Shown: positions 16,021-25,366, numbered from the stretch's first letter. The stretch: 64,000 nucleotides of DNA from Streptomyces sp. CB01580 (GCF_001905795.1 NZ_LIXJ01000014.1:1-64000); one strand, 5' to 3'. Numbers and translations are program-made. The notes: a model not told the origin generated them from the sequence alone.

Positions 16021-16893
16021 ATGCGCCCGTCCTCGTTCCCTTCGCCTTTCCCGTCCTCGGTCCATTCGCCGTTCCCGTCCTCTTTCCCGCCCTCTTTCCC
16101 CTCCTCTTTCCCCTCGCCGATTCCGCCTTCTCTCCCCTCGTCGTTTCCTTCGGCGCGGAATGTCCCGTCGTACCAGCGCCTGCCGCCGTCGGTATCGCCC
16201 GGGCCGCACACGTCGACCGCCTCGTCGACGCCGTCCGTATCGTCCGCGCCGACTCCGACACCTCGGTCGCCCACGGCTTCCCAGGCTTCCCCGGCCGTCC
16301 TCGCTTCGTGGCCCCCGGCGTCCGCTCCCCCGCCCTGCGGTGTGCCGGCGTTCGAGCCGTTGCGGGTGGGCGGAGGCGGTGCGCGCCGACTGCGGCGGGC
16401 GTTGTGGCGGCGACGTCACGCCCTGGCCGCCGGGCTCGCCGTGACGGCCGCCGCGTTGGCGGCGACGAGCCTGGGCGGAGGCGGCATGAACGGCGATGCC
16501 ACGCAGGGCATCGGAACAGGCGCGGGAGGTACGGCCGGGGCCGCGCAGGAACGGGCCCGCAGGCCGGCCCCGCTGGCGTCCGCCCCGGTGCGGATCGCTG
16601 ACGCGGGGACGGTGCGACTGTTACGGCCGGGGGACCGCGTCGACGTCGTCGCCGTCGGGAGACAGGAAGACCGGGACGGGATCCGGGACAAAGACCGCGA
16701 CGGAAGCCGGGGCGAGAGCCTGGACGGGGTCCGGGTCCTGGCGAAGGGCGCGCTCGTGGCGGACGTGCCACAACGATCGGCCGAAGGTCTTGCGGAGGAC
16801 GGTGCGTTGATCGTGCTGTCCGTCCCCCGGAGCACGGCCGCATCGCTGGCCGGTGCCGGAATCTCGACCAGGTTGGCAGTGGTCCTGTGCTGA
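16021..16893 (+). CDS. SAF-domain protein, RcpC/CpaB-like, with Ser/Pro/Phe-rich N terminus
   Basis: 290 residues from ATG 16021; GTG 15982 is in frame, but neither has a good ribosome site. Residues 1-90 are a repetitive Pro/Ser/Phe segment. A basic stretch and a helix (HALAAGLAVTAAALAATSL) follow, then a periplasm-side domain: PVRIADAGTVRLLRPGDRVDVVA with a later VRVLAKGALVADVP and GALIVLSVPRSTAASLAGAG. This resembles the RcpC/CpaB C-terminal region of Flp/Tad pilus assembly proteins. No tad genes are adjacent. The start and the true length of the low-complexity part are uncertain. Confidence 0.7.
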   Translation: MRPSSFPSPFPSSVHSPFPSSFPPSFPSSFPSPIPPSLPSSFPSARNVPSYQRLPPSVSPGPHTSTASSTPSVSSAPTPTPRSPTASQASPAVLASWPPASAPPPCGVPAFEPLRVGGGGARRLRRALWRRRHALAAGLAVTAAALAATSLGGGGMNGDATQGIGTGAGGTAGAAQERARRPAPLASAPVRIADAGTVRLLRPGDRVDVVAVGRQEDRDGIRDKDRDGSRGESLDGVRVLAKGALVADVPQRSAEGLAEDGALIVLSVPRSTAASLAGAGISTRLAVVLC

Positions 16894-17016
16894 TTCGCGC
16901 GAACCATCGACACCACAACCCAACTAAAGGCTCCAATCGGGTGTTTCTTGTGCGTATTGTCGTAAATTCCGGAGGAGTCTGCTCCATCAACGGCACACGT
17001 GAAGGAAGGCTCACCC

Positions 17017-17529
17017 GTGAGCGAGAAGAAGAAGGTCGGCGTGCTGGAAGGGTTCAAAGCCTTCCTGCTGCGTGGCAATGTGATCGACCTGGCGGTCGCC
17101 GTCGTCATCGGTGCCGCGTTCACCCAGATCGTGAACTCGGTCGTCAAGGGAGTCATCAACCCACTGGTCGGCGCGTTCGGCACCAAGGACCTGGAGAGCT
17201 ACAGCTCCTGCCTCAAGGGCCCCTGCGTCACGGACCCGAAGACGGGCGAGGCCGTCGAGGGCATCCGGATCCTGTGGGGTTCGGTGCTCAGCGCCACCCT
17301 CAGCTTCTTGATCACCGCAGCCGTCGTCTACTTCTTGATGGTGCTGCCCATGGCCAAGTACCTGGCCAGGCGGGCGGCCATGCAGGCGGCGAAGGAGGGC
17401 GTGCAGGAAACGCTGGAGGTGAGCGAGTTGGAGGTGCTGAAGGAGATCCGCGACGCCCTCGTCTCGCAGCGCGGCGGCCCCACGGGCGGGGCTCACGGCG
17501 AGGATTCCGGCGGGAATCAGGGCCGGTAG
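17017..17529 (+). CDS. mscL: Large-conductance mechanosensitive channel MscL
   Basis: 170 residues from GTG 17017, with GGAAGG 7 nt upstream. The first helix region GFKAFLLRGNVIDLAVAVVI and GAAFTQIVNSVVKGVINPLV is the typical MscL pore helix. A second helix (LSFLITAAVVYFLMVLPMAKYL) and a C-terminal amphipathic stretch follow. MscL opens under osmotic downshock to release solutes. The 107-nt upstream region is AT-richer than its surroundings and probably holds the promoter. Confidence 0.95.
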   Translation: MSEKKKVGVLEGFKAFLLRGNVIDLAVAVVIGAAFTQIVNSVVKGVINPLVGAFGTKDLESYSSCLKGPCVTDPKTGEAVEGIRILWGSVLSATLSFLITAAVVYFLMVLPMAKYLARRAAMQAAKEGVQETLEVSELEVLKEIRDALVSQRGGPTGGAHGEDSGGNQGR

Positions 17530-17588
17530 CGGGGCGCACGGCAGAAACACCGGCGGCAGCGTCGTCGGCCCACGCCCGAGCGGGGGGC

Positions 17589-17798
17589 TCAGATGTGGTG
17601 GGGCGGCTTCTCGTCCAGGAAGCGCGCCAGATCGGCGGCGCCACCACCGGCCGGGGCCCGCTCGCCCCACCCTCGGTCCGTATCGTCCGCGGACTGCTGG
17701 TCCAACGGATCGTCGAAGACCAGAGCCGGTCTCGGTTTCAGCTGATCCGGCTGCGACGGCTTCGAATCGCGCGGGCCGGGGGCGGGGGCGGTGCTCAT
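17589..17798 (-). CDS. Small conserved Streptomyces protein of unknown function
   Basis: 69 residues, ATG at 17798. It reads as an acidic, Pro-rich soluble peptide with central QPDQLKPRPALVFDDPLDQQ and a conserved-looking end LARFLDEKPPHHI. I recognise it as a short genus-level conserved protein without a known domain. It shares a strand with the small membrane protein gene, whose stop is 21 nt upstream of its start, so they may be cotranscribed. Confidence 0.7.
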   Translation of the reverse strand: MSTAPAPGPRDSKPSQPDQLKPRPALVFDDPLDQQSADDTDRGWGERAPAGGGAADLARFLDEKPPHHI

Positions 17799-17819
17799 GT
17801 CTCCAGGGTACGGCGGCGG

Positions 17820-18209
17820 TCAGCGATCCTCCGGTGCGAGCCTCCACAGCCCGAGCGCCACGAGGAACGACAGACAGAGAAAGCCGGCGCCCCACCAGGC
17901 AGAACCGGTGTCGCCCTCCATCCACGCGTCGACGACCACGGTCAGCCCCCAGAGCTGCCCCACGACCACAGTCATCGCCAGGACCAGCCGAGCCGTCAGC
18001 TTCGAGGACCGTTCGGGTTGCTGTTCGGCCCCCGCACCAGGAGCGGGGCCGGTGTGCCGGATGCGCGGGTCGCTGTAGCCACTGGTGGCACGGATCTGTG
18101 GATAGCGCTGATGGACAGGGCGGTTGAGTTCGGGGCGAGCACTGCCGGGGTGGTATTCCGGGCGCTCGGAAGGCCCCTGGCCGCCCGGGGGATGCTGAGC
18201 GCCGCTCAT
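17820..18209 (-). CDS. Small two-helix membrane protein
   Basis: 129 residues from ATG 18209 (MSGAQHPPGGQGPSERPEYH). A Pro/Gly/Arg-rich cytoplasmic N terminus is followed by two hydrophobic helices, LVLAMTVVVGQLWGLTVVVDAW and AWWGAGFLCLSFLVALGLWRL, ending in LAPEDR. No known domain is recognised. The open frame extends to 18344, but the extra part is not protein-like. It precedes the 69-residue protein gene on the same strand. Confidence 0.75.
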   Translation of the reverse strand: MSGAQHPPGGQGPSERPEYHPGSARPELNRPVHQRYPQIRATSGYSDPRIRHTGPAPGAGAEQQPERSSKLTARLVLAMTVVVGQLWGLTVVVDAWMEGDTGSAWWGAGFLCLSFLVALGLWRLAPEDR

Positions 18210-18641
18210 GTCCGCAGCCCGAATGTCCGCCGTCCGGATCCGGCGCCCTTCCGAAGATCTCGAACACCTCGGGTGCCCCGGCTTCGTCGGCGCCCCCACC
18301 GCTCCAGGCGATCCCACCGCTCCTGCCAGTCCCCGCTCCACCATGGTTCTCGGATGTTCCGGGCGCCTCGGCCCGGGGTGCCTCCGCTCCCCCGTCCTTC
18401 ACCGCTGGGCAGCCGATACGGGAAGCGATGTCCGGGTGGTCGGCGGACAGCTCTCCGCACACTCGGTCACCTCGCCGCCGTAAGGACATATGCAACGGTT
18501 GGTCCTGTTTTACGGTTCGGCGGGGTGAGGCATTCGTCCGTCCGGGGCGCGACTCACGGTCCGGGCGCGGGTCCGGGCACGGGCCCGTCCTCCGGCATGC
18601 CGCCCGCCCCGCATCCGCTCCCGTCTGGTGTGCTTTTCCCC
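18210..18641. other. 432-nt divergent intergenic region
   Basis: The region lies between the minus-strand two-helix protein gene and the plus-strand ltrA-like gene. ORFs crossing it are compositional shadows. A short AT-richer patch (18484-18530) is the likeliest promoter area for the rightward gene. I see no RNA gene or strong repeat. Confidence 0.5.
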
Positions 18642-19799
18642 ATGCCCACCATGACTGCTCGCAGCCGCACCGAGATACATCGCACGTCGACCCCGCTGGA
18701 GCTTCTCTTCGATCTCTGCTTCGTCGTCGCCGTGGCCCAGGCGGGCAGGCGGCTGCTGCACGCCGTCTCCGAGGGCCATGCCGCCACCGGAGTCGTCAGC
18801 TACGCGGCCGTCTTCTTCGCGATCTGGTGGGCCTGGGTCAACTTTTCCTGGTTCGCCTCGGCCTACGACACCGACGACGTGTTGTACCGCGTGGTGACGT
18901 TCGTCCAGATCGCCGGTGTGCTCGTCTTCGCCTCCGGGGTGCCGCGCGCCTTCGACTCGGGCGACTGGACGATCGGCGTCACGGGCTACGTCGTGATGCG
19001 ACTCGCCATGACCAGCCAGTGGCTGCGAGCCGCCCACAGCACCCGGGGCGCCGAGCGCCGCGTCGCGCTGCGGTACGCCGTGGGCATCACCCTGGCGCAA
19101 CTGGGCTGGATCGGCATGCTGTTCCTGACCGAGAACAAGGGAGGCGCGCGTGCCGCCGTGTTCGTCGTGCTCGTGCTGGCGGAGCTGTCGGTCCCGGCGA
19201 TCGCCGAACGCGACCGTGCGACAGACTGGCATGCCCACCACATCGGCGAGCGCTACGGCCTGTTCACGATCATCGTGCTGGGCGAGACGATCGCGGCGGC
19301 CACGGTCGCGGTCCAGGAGGCGATGGCCGAGCACAACGCGTTCGGTGATCTGCTGCCGCTCACCGCGGGTGGGCTGCTGATCGTCTTCTCCGCCTGGTGG
19401 ATCTACTTCGCCGTCCCGATCCACGACTACCTTCGCGGCAGCAGGGAAGCGTTCCTCTGGGGGTACGGGCACTACCTCGTCTTCGGTTCCGCGGCGGCGA
19501 TCGGTGCGGGTATCGAGGTCGCGGCGGAGGAGGCCGTGGGCAAGGCCCACGTCTCGGACATAGTGGCCGCCGGCGCGGTCACGGTGCCGTCCGCGATCTT
19601 CTTCCTGACGGTGTGGGCCCTGCACGCCCGTCACTTCAAGCGGGATCTCGCGGAGCAGTTGTCGCTGCCCGCAGCCGCGCTGGCGATCCTGGCCTGCACG
19701 TTCGCCGGGGCGTGGGCGGTGTTCGCGGCGGGGCTGGTGGCGGCGGCGACCGTGGCCACGGGAGAGCTGCTGTCGCGGCGGGCCGCCCCGGCGCAGTGA
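18642..19799 (+). CDS. Low temperature requirement protein A (LtrA) family membrane protein
   Basis: 385 residues from ATG 18642; ATG 18651 and 18597 are in-frame alternatives. The conserved LtrA start ELLFDLCFVVAVAQAGRRLL is followed by about 11 helices, with family motifs WWAWVNFSWFASAYDTDD, HIGERYGLFTIIVLGETIAA and WWIYFAVPIHDYLRG. LtrA was named from Listeria growth at low temperature; its molecular role is unknown. No good Shine-Dalgarno precedes the chosen ATG. The gene stands alone between two non-coding gaps. Confidence 0.85.
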   Translation: MPTMTARSRTEIHRTSTPLELLFDLCFVVAVAQAGRRLLHAVSEGHAATGVVSYAAVFFAIWWAWVNFSWFASAYDTDDVLYRVVTFVQIAGVLVFASGVPRAFDSGDWTIGVTGYVVMRLAMTSQWLRAAHSTRGAERRVALRYAVGITLAQLGWIGMLFLTENKGGARAAVFVVLVLAELSVPAIAERDRATDWHAHHIGERYGLFTIIVLGETIAAATVAVQEAMAEHNAFGDLLPLTAGGLLIVFSAWWIYFAVPIHDYLRGSREAFLWGYGHYLVFGSAAAIGAGIEVAAEEAVGKAHVSDIVAAGAVTVPSAIFFLTVWALHARHFKRDLAEQLSLPAAALAILACTFAGAWAVFAAGLVAAATVATGELLSRRAAPAQ

Positions 19800-19890
19800 G
19801 TGGTCGGCGGATGGAGAGTGACGGGGCACGTGACGGCGGTCAGAAGACTATGAGGGGACCATCGGTGGGGCCGAGGACAGGGAGCGTGCG

Positions 19891-21135
19891 GTGACGGCGG
19901 AAGATCCACAGGAACGGCGGGAACCCGCGGCCGGGGGCCCGCAGCGGTCGGGCACCGGCCCGACCGGCCCGGCGGAGCGCAGCGTCTTCGACACCGGCTC
20001 GCCCGGTACCGGGCCTGCGGGAAACGGACCATCCGGAAGCGAACCGTTCGGAAACGGACCGGCCGGAAGCGGCCCGGCCGACCGCGGGGCGCTCGACGCG
20101 CTGACCGATGTCGCCGGGCTGCGCGTCGGCCATGCACAGGTGGCGGGCGCGGGCGCGCTGACCGGCACCACGGTCGTCCTCGCCCCCGAGGGCGGCGCGA
20201 TCGCGGCCGTCGACGTGCGCGGCGGCGGTCCCGGCACCCGGGAAACGGACGCGCTCGATCCGCGCAATCTGGTACAGCGCGTCGACGCCGTCGTCCTGAC
20301 GGGCGGCAGCGCGTACGGGCTGGACGCGGCGTCCGGCGTGATGGCCTGGCTGGAGGAACGGGGGCGCGGGGTGCGCGTCGGCCCCGATCCGGCGCAGGTG
20401 GTGCCGGTGGTGCCGGCCGCGTGCCTCTTCGACCTGGGACGGGGAGGTGACTGGCGAGCCCGTCCGGATGCCTCGACCGGACGCGCGGCGGTGGAGGACG
20501 CGGCCGGTACAGCGCCCGGCGCACCGGTCCCCGAGGGGTGCGTCGGCGCCGGTACGGGCGCTGTCGCGGGGCAGTTCAAGGGCGGGGTGGGCACGGCGAG
20601 CGTGCGGCTGGCGTCCGGGATCACGGTGGGCGCGCTCGTCGTGGTGAACGCCGCGGGTTCGGTGGTCGACCCGCGTACGGGCATGCTCTACGGGGAGTAC
20701 GGCGCCGCCGAACCGTCGGCGGTCCCGGCGCCCGAGGTCCATCGCGCGGCGCTGCGGCGCCTGGCCGAGGCCCGGGAGGCCGATGCGGCCCCTCCGCTCA
20801 ACACCACGCTCGCGGTCGTCGGTACGGACGCCGATCTCACCCGGGCCCAGGCGCAGAAGCTCGCGGGTACCGCGCACGACGGTCTGGCGCGCGCCATACG
20901 CCCCGTGCACCTGCTGACCGACGGAGACACCGTTTTCACACTGGCCACCGGCGCCCGGCCGCTCGACCCGCGGAATCCGGTCGCTCTCAACGAGCTGCTG
21001 GCGGCCGGCGCGGACTGTCTGACCCGTGCCGTCGTGAAGGCCGTCCGGGCGGCACGGGGGACCATGGGCCGCGGCCTTGGCACCGGCCATCCCTCGTACA
21101 GCGATCTCTACGGCGGGGCCCGGCCGCCCGTATGA
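19891..21135 (+). CDS. P1 family self-cleaving peptidase (DmpA/NylC-like)
   Basis: 414 residues. After a 68-residue Gly/Pro/Ser-rich leader with GNGPSGSEPFGNGPAGSGP repeats, the DmpA fold begins at ALTDVAGLRVGHAQVAGAG. VDVRGGGPGTRETDALDP, VVLTGGSAYGLDAASGVM and the late RGLGTGHPSYSDLYGG fit the family. Self-cleavage is expected between Asn304 and Thr305 in PPLNTTLAVVG, giving alpha and beta chains with Thr as nucleophile. Relatives include beta-aminopeptidases, L-aminopeptidase/D-esterase DmpA and nylon-oligomer hydrolase NylC; substrate unknown. No signal peptide is evident. Confidence 0.88.
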   Translation: MTAEDPQERREPAAGGPQRSGTGPTGPAERSVFDTGSPGTGPAGNGPSGSEPFGNGPAGSGPADRGALDALTDVAGLRVGHAQVAGAGALTGTTVVLAPEGGAIAAVDVRGGGPGTRETDALDPRNLVQRVDAVVLTGGSAYGLDAASGVMAWLEERGRGVRVGPDPAQVVPVVPAACLFDLGRGGDWRARPDASTGRAAVEDAAGTAPGAPVPEGCVGAGTGAVAGQFKGGVGTASVRLASGITVGALVVVNAAGSVVDPRTGMLYGEYGAAEPSAVPAPEVHRAALRRLAEAREADAAPPLNTTLAVVGTDADLTRAQAQKLAGTAHDGLARAIRPVHLLTDGDTVFTLATGARPLDPRNPVALNELLAAGADCLTRAVVKAVRAARGTMGRGLGTGHPSYSDLYGGARPPV

Positions 21136-21414
21136 GCGCGGACGACCGCCCCGCAGCCGTCTCGCACGTCCGCCGCCGTGAGTCGGCCGTCGTCACGAGT
21201 CAGCCCTGCCCTGGGTCCGCCGTCGTCACGCGCCCGTCGCCCTCGCACACCCGCCCGGCCTCGACTCCCCTGCGGGGAAGGGAAGTTCGGACGAACCACC
21301 AGGAACTATCCCCGCGCGCCAATCGTTTTCCTGAACCCCGGTCACGATGTCGGACCCAGGGACTACGTTAAGCACGCATCAAGTAACACGCGGCAACGGC
21401 CTGGAGACAGCACC

Positions 21415-22185
21415 TTGAGCGATCCGTACGAGACAACCGAGCAACACCTCGAGCGACTCCTGCGACGGGCACTCAACTCTTTCGACCTGCCCGACAGTAC
21501 GGTCGAAAGACTCGGTACCGCGCTCGCCCACAGCAGTTCCCTGCACTCCTCGCACCACAGTTCCGTGCTCCATCGGGAGACCTACCGGCACACGTATCTG
21601 CTGTCCGACGGCACCACCCTCTCGCTGTGGGAGCTGGTGCACACAGGTCCGCGGGGTGCGACGGACCCGCGCTCCCGGACCGAACCCGAGTTCCGCCACC
21701 ACGAGTTGTACGACGACGAGGCCGATGCCCAGGTCGCCGCCGCCCGGCTGGCCGGCGGTCTCGGGGACGTCCCGCTGTTCGGGGACGACGGGCCGCAGAC
21801 CGATCTGGACACGCTCACGGTCCTGATGGCGGCTCCCCCGGCCCCGTTGCCCCGGACGTACGCCCCGGACAACTCCGCCGACCACGCCCGCCGCGTGCTG
21901 CGCCGCGCGGAGAACAATGACGGCCCCGGTGAGGAGACCGCCCGGCTGCTGCGTGCCGCCTTCGCCCACCACATCACCCAGGTCTTCGGCCGCCAGTGCC
22001 AAGTGGGCGGGCGGAACGCCGGATTCACGCTGTACGAGCACGCCTTCCTCCTCCTGGACGGCAGCGAGACGAGCCTGTGGGAGGTCGAGCACACGGCCAC
22101 GCCCGACGGCCGCCACATGTGCGAGGTGTACACCGACGAGGACTCCGCGCGCGGCGCCATGGAGAGCCGTACGCGCATCTGCTGA
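21415..22185 (+). CDS. DUF6227 family protein
   Basis: 256 residues from TTG 21415 with GGAG 8 nt upstream, giving SDPYETTEQHLERLLRRALN. The sequence contains a repeated module: ETYRHTYLLSDGTTLSLWEL in the first half and GFTLYEHAFLLLDGSETSLW in the second, so the protein seems to be an internal duplication. It matches the Streptomyces DUF6227 family by general sequence character. No catalytic motif or membrane segment is seen, and function is unknown. Confidence 0.8.
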   Translation: MSDPYETTEQHLERLLRRALNSFDLPDSTVERLGTALAHSSSLHSSHHSSVLHRETYRHTYLLSDGTTLSLWELVHTGPRGATDPRSRTEPEFRHHELYDDEADAQVAAARLAGGLGDVPLFGDDGPQTDLDTLTVLMAAPPAPLPRTYAPDNSADHARRVLRRAENNDGPGEETARLLRAAFAHHITQVFGRQCQVGGRNAGFTLYEHAFLLLDGSETSLWEVEHTATPDGRHMCEVYTDEDSARGAMESRTRIC

Positions 22186-22204
22186 CGGGGCGAGGAACGG
22201 ACGC

Positions 22205-22266
22205 CCCCGGCCCTGGCCCAGGGCCCCAGCCCCAGCCCCCGGCCCCGGCCCCGGCCCCGGCCCCGG
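22205..22266. repeat. GGCCCC microsatellite-like run
   Basis: A run of CCCCGGCC/CCCCAGCC hexamers directly follows the DUF6227 stop. It is simple sequence with no coding role. Confidence 0.8.
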
Positions 22267-22300
22267 ATGAGACTCCGGGTCCGGAGGGACGACGCACGAA

Positions 22301-22334
22301 ATGGTGCCCGCACCCCGTAGGGCGCGGGCACCAT
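22301..22334. terminator. Bidirectional hairpin terminator
   Basis: ATGGTGCCCGC (22301-22311) pairs perfectly with GCGGGCACCAT (22324-22334) over a 12-nt loop. It lies between the convergent DUF6227 and MFS genes. Confidence 0.75.
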
Positions 22335-22356
22335 CCGGTCCCTCGGTTTCAGGACC

Positions 22357-24093
22357 TCACGGCAGCAGCGCGGGCTTCCTGTCCGACGCGGCGTCGGCCC
22401 CGGGTGCGGCGCCGCCCTCGGTCCGAATCCCGGCACCGGCACCGGCACCGGCGTGGGTTCCGACACCGGCATCCGCGCCACCTGCGGCTCCCCCGCCGAC
22501 GGCTCCCCCGCCCGCGAGGTCGCCATCCACGGCCTCGTCGTCGCCCTCCATGTGCTGCTTCGGGCGCGCGGGCAGCGCGAACATCACCAGCACGATCAGC
22601 GCGAGCACTCCGATCACCCACCACAGCGAGTGCCGGAACGCCTCCGCGAAGGCCGGTCCCACCTCCTGCGGTGCCAGCCGGTCCCCCATCGAGCCGAAGA
22701 AGACGACCGCGACCAGCCCGAGCCCGAGCGCGTTGCCCATCTGCTGAACGGTGCTGATGAGGCCGGAGGCCGATCCGGAGTGCTCCCTCGGTACCTCGGA
22801 CAGCACCGCGTCCGTCAGCGGGGCCACGATCAGGCCCATGCCGAGGCCCATGACCGCCAGCGGCGGCACCATCTGCCAGGACGTGATACCCATCCCGTAC
22901 CGCTCGGACTCAGCCATGTAGAGGAGCAGACCCGCGATCATCAGCAGCGCGCCCGCCTGGAGGACCTTGCGGCCGAACCGGGGCACCAGCTTCTGTACGG
23001 AGACCCCGGCGGCGCACGAGACGGCGACCGAGAACGGCACGCCGGTCAGCCCCGCCCGCAGCGCGGTCCAGCCGAGCCCCATCTGCATGTAGAGCGTCCA
23101 GACCAGGAAGAAGATGCCGAGCCCGATGCCGAAGGTCAGCTGAACGGCGATTCCGGCCGCGAAGCTCTTGAACCGGAACAGCGAGAGCTCCACCAGCGGC
23201 GAACCGCCCCTGCGCGTCTTGGCCCGCTCGAACAGCACCAACGCCAGGAACACCAGCAGGCTGCCGACCATCGACACATGGCCCCACAGCGGCCAGCCCA
23301 GCTCCCGCCCACGGGTCAGCGGGTAGATCAGCATCAGCATCCCCAATGTCACCAGGGCGACACCGACCAGATCGAGCCGGAGCGCCTTGGGCGCCTTGGA
23401 CTCGGTGATGAACCTGTTGCCCAGGACCAGGGCGGCGACACCGACCGGCAGATTGATCAGGAAGATCGGCCGCCATTCAAGGCCGGCGATGTTCCACTGG
23501 GTGAGCAGCGCGCCCAGCAGCGGCCCCATGATCGCGCCGAGCCCGACGATCGCGCCGAAGAGACCGAATACCTTGCCGCGTTCGTGTGCCGGGAAGGTGG
23601 CGTGCACGATCGACAGCACCTGCGGGACCATCAGCGCGGCGGTGCCGCCCTGGAGGATGCGCGAGGCGACGAGCATTTCCGGGCTCACGGCGAAGCCGCA
23701 GAGCGCGGAGGCCAGCGTGAAGCCGCCGACACCGATCAGGAACAGCCGCTTGCGGCCGTGGATGTCGCCCAGTCGGCCACCGGTGATCAGTCCGGCCGCG
23801 AAGGCCAGGGAGTACCCGGCAGTGATCCACTGGATCGAGCTGAACGAGGCACCGGTGTCCTGCCGGATGCTCGGGATGGCGACGTTGACGATCGTGACGT
23901 CGACCAGGTCCATGAAGGCCGCGGTCATCACGATGGCGAGTGCGAACCAGCGTCGCCGGTCCGACGAGGCCGGGGCACTGGAAGCGGCCGGTGCGACCGG
24001 AGCACTGGCCGGATCCGGAGCGGCCGAGGCCATGGATGCCGGAGCGCCCGGGGAACCGGACGCCGAGGTCGGCGGTGTTGCGGAAGAAGGCAT
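22357..24093 (-). CDS. DHA2 family MFS drug exporter (EmrB/QacA type)
   Basis: 578 residues with 14 predicted helices. Signatures: FMDLVDVTIVNVAIPSIRQD in helix 1, GGRLGDIHGRKRLFLIG after helix 2, and the antiporter motif C-like segment GLGAIMGPLLGALL. An Ala/Ser/Pro-rich N-terminal tail and a 75-residue Gly/Ala/Asp tail rich in GAGAG flank the core. Such pumps export drugs by proton antiport; the compound is unknown. A divergent WYL regulator and a GGTCA-N5-TGACC palindrome in the shared 104-nt intergenic region suggest local control. Confidence 0.9.
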   Translation of the reverse strand: MPSSATPPTSASGSPGAPASMASAAPDPASAPVAPAASSAPASSDRRRWFALAIVMTAAFMDLVDVTIVNVAIPSIRQDTGASFSSIQWITAGYSLAFAAGLITGGRLGDIHGRKRLFLIGVGGFTLASALCGFAVSPEMLVASRILQGGTAALMVPQVLSIVHATFPAHERGKVFGLFGAIVGLGAIMGPLLGALLTQWNIAGLEWRPIFLINLPVGVAALVLGNRFITESKAPKALRLDLVGVALVTLGMLMLIYPLTRGRELGWPLWGHVSMVGSLLVFLALVLFERAKTRRGGSPLVELSLFRFKSFAAGIAVQLTFGIGLGIFFLVWTLYMQMGLGWTALRAGLTGVPFSVAVSCAAGVSVQKLVPRFGRKVLQAGALLMIAGLLLYMAESERYGMGITSWQMVPPLAVMGLGMGLIVAPLTDAVLSEVPREHSGSASGLISTVQQMGNALGLGLVAVVFFGSMGDRLAPQEVGPAFAEAFRHSLWWVIGVLALIVLVMFALPARPKQHMEGDDEAVDGDLAGGGAVGGGAAGGADAGVGTHAGAGAGAGIRTEGGAAPGADAASDRKPALLP

Positions 24094-24113
24094 GGGAAGA
24101 AGTTAGATGTCTA

Positions 24114-24134
24114 TTAGGTCAGCTCATGACCCAA
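24114..24134. promoter_or_regulatory. Palindromic operator between exporter and WYL regulator
   Basis: TTAGGTCA, five bases, TGACCCAA: a 21-bp inverted repeat with 7 of 8 positions matching per arm. It sits 21 bp upstream of the exporter ATG and 64 bp upstream of the regulator ATG. The position suits a dimeric repressor; assignment to the WYL protein is inference. Confidence 0.6.
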
Positions 24135-24197
24135 TGTGTGGGCACCCTGATCGGGTGACCGACCGCACCGGACCGAATCCGACACGAGAGTGAGCCC

Positions 24198-25199
24198 ATG
24201 ACCAGCACGCCGGCACGACTGCTGAATCTGCTGTCGCTCCTCCAGACACCCCGCGAGTGGCCGGGCAGCGAACTCGCCGAGCGGCTCGCCGTCAGCCCCC
24301 GCACCATCCGGCGCGACATCGACCGCCTTCGCGAGCTCGGCTATCCGGTCGAGGCCACGCGCGGTTCGATCGGCGGATACCGCCTGGTCGCGGGCACCGC
24401 CATGCCGCCGCTACTGCTCGACGACGAGGAGGCCGTGGCCATCGCGGTGGGGCTGCGGGCGGGGGCCGGGCACGCCATCGAGGGGGTCGACGAGGCGTCC
24501 GTACGGGCGCTGGCGAAGCTGGAACAGGTGCTGCCGTCGCGGCTGCGGCACCGGGTCTCGACCCTGCAGAACGCCACGGTGCCGCTGACCCGGGGCGACG
24601 GCTCGACGATCGATCCGCGCACGCTGACGGTAATGGCGTCGGCGGTCACCGGACGGGAGCGGCTGCGGTTCGCCTACCGGGCGGGCGACGGCGCCGAGAC
24701 GCGGCGCGAGGCCGAGCCGTACCGGCTGGTGAGCGCGGGGTGGCGCTGGTACCTCGTCGCGTACGACCTGGGGCGCGCGGACTGGCGTACGTTCCGGGTC
24801 GACCGGGTCAGCGAGCCGTTCGCGACCGGGGCCCGGTTCACCCCGCGCGAGCTGCCGGCGGGGGACGCGGCGGAGTTCCTCAGCGGCTCCATCACCCGGC
24901 GGCAGCCCGAGCTGACGGTCGAGGTGAGCTTCGCGGCCCCGGCGGAGTTCGTGGCGGCCCGGCTGCCGTCCTCGTTCCGCCCGTTGGAACCGACCGGCGG
25001 GAACGGCTGTCGGCTGCGGGCGACACTGACGGACTCGTTGGAGTGGGTGGCCCTCCGACTGGCCCTGGTGGACTGCGAGTTCACGGTTCATGAGCCTGCG
25101 GCGCTGGTGACGCACCTGAGCGATCTGAGCGCCCGGCTGAACCGCGCCACGCGCGCCACGGCAGGGCCCGCCGCCGGGCCGGCCGACGCAAAGGAATGA
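24198..25199 (+). CDS. WYL-domain transcriptional regulator (YafY type)
   Basis: 333 residues. Residues 1-60 form a winged helix-turn-helix (ARLLNLLSLLQTPREWPG, ELAERLAVSPRTIRRDIDRL). Residues 140-215 form a WYL domain: RLRFAYRAGDGAETRREAEP and VSAGWRWYLVAYDLGRADWR. A C-terminal WCX-like extension follows. WYL proteins sense small ligands or nucleic acids and control stress, efflux and defence genes. It is divergent from a DHA2 exporter, its likely target. Confidence 0.9.
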   Translation: MTSTPARLLNLLSLLQTPREWPGSELAERLAVSPRTIRRDIDRLRELGYPVEATRGSIGGYRLVAGTAMPPLLLDDEEAVAIAVGLRAGAGHAIEGVDEASVRALAKLEQVLPSRLRHRVSTLQNATVPLTRGDGSTIDPRTLTVMASAVTGRERLRFAYRAGDGAETRREAEPYRLVSAGWRWYLVAYDLGRADWRTFRVDRVSEPFATGARFTPRELPAGDAAEFLSGSITRRQPELTVEVSFAAPAEFVAARLPSSFRPLEPTGGNGCRLRATLTDSLEWVALRLALVDCEFTVHEPAALVTHLSDLSARLNRATRATAGPAAGPADAKE

Positions 25200-25201
25200 G
25201 C

Positions 25202-25230
25202 CCCGGCGCCAGGGGGGGGTGGGCGCCGGG
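25202..25230. terminator. Hairpin terminator between WYL regulator and hrdD
   Basis: CCCGGCGCC (25202-25210) pairs with GGCGCCGGG (25222-25230). The region to 25340 also has two short GCGTCGC/GCGACGC hairpins. The flanking genes are convergent, so it may end both. Confidence 0.6.
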
Positions 25231-25366
25231 ACTCAGCTCAGGGGCGTCGCGCAGAGCGACGCTCAGGGCCTCACGACCTCATGCGAGGCACGGACCGGGG
25301 CGTCGCGCGAGGCGACGATCGGGGGTCACGCGAGGCGACCTGTTTCGGAGGTTACTGGACAACCCC

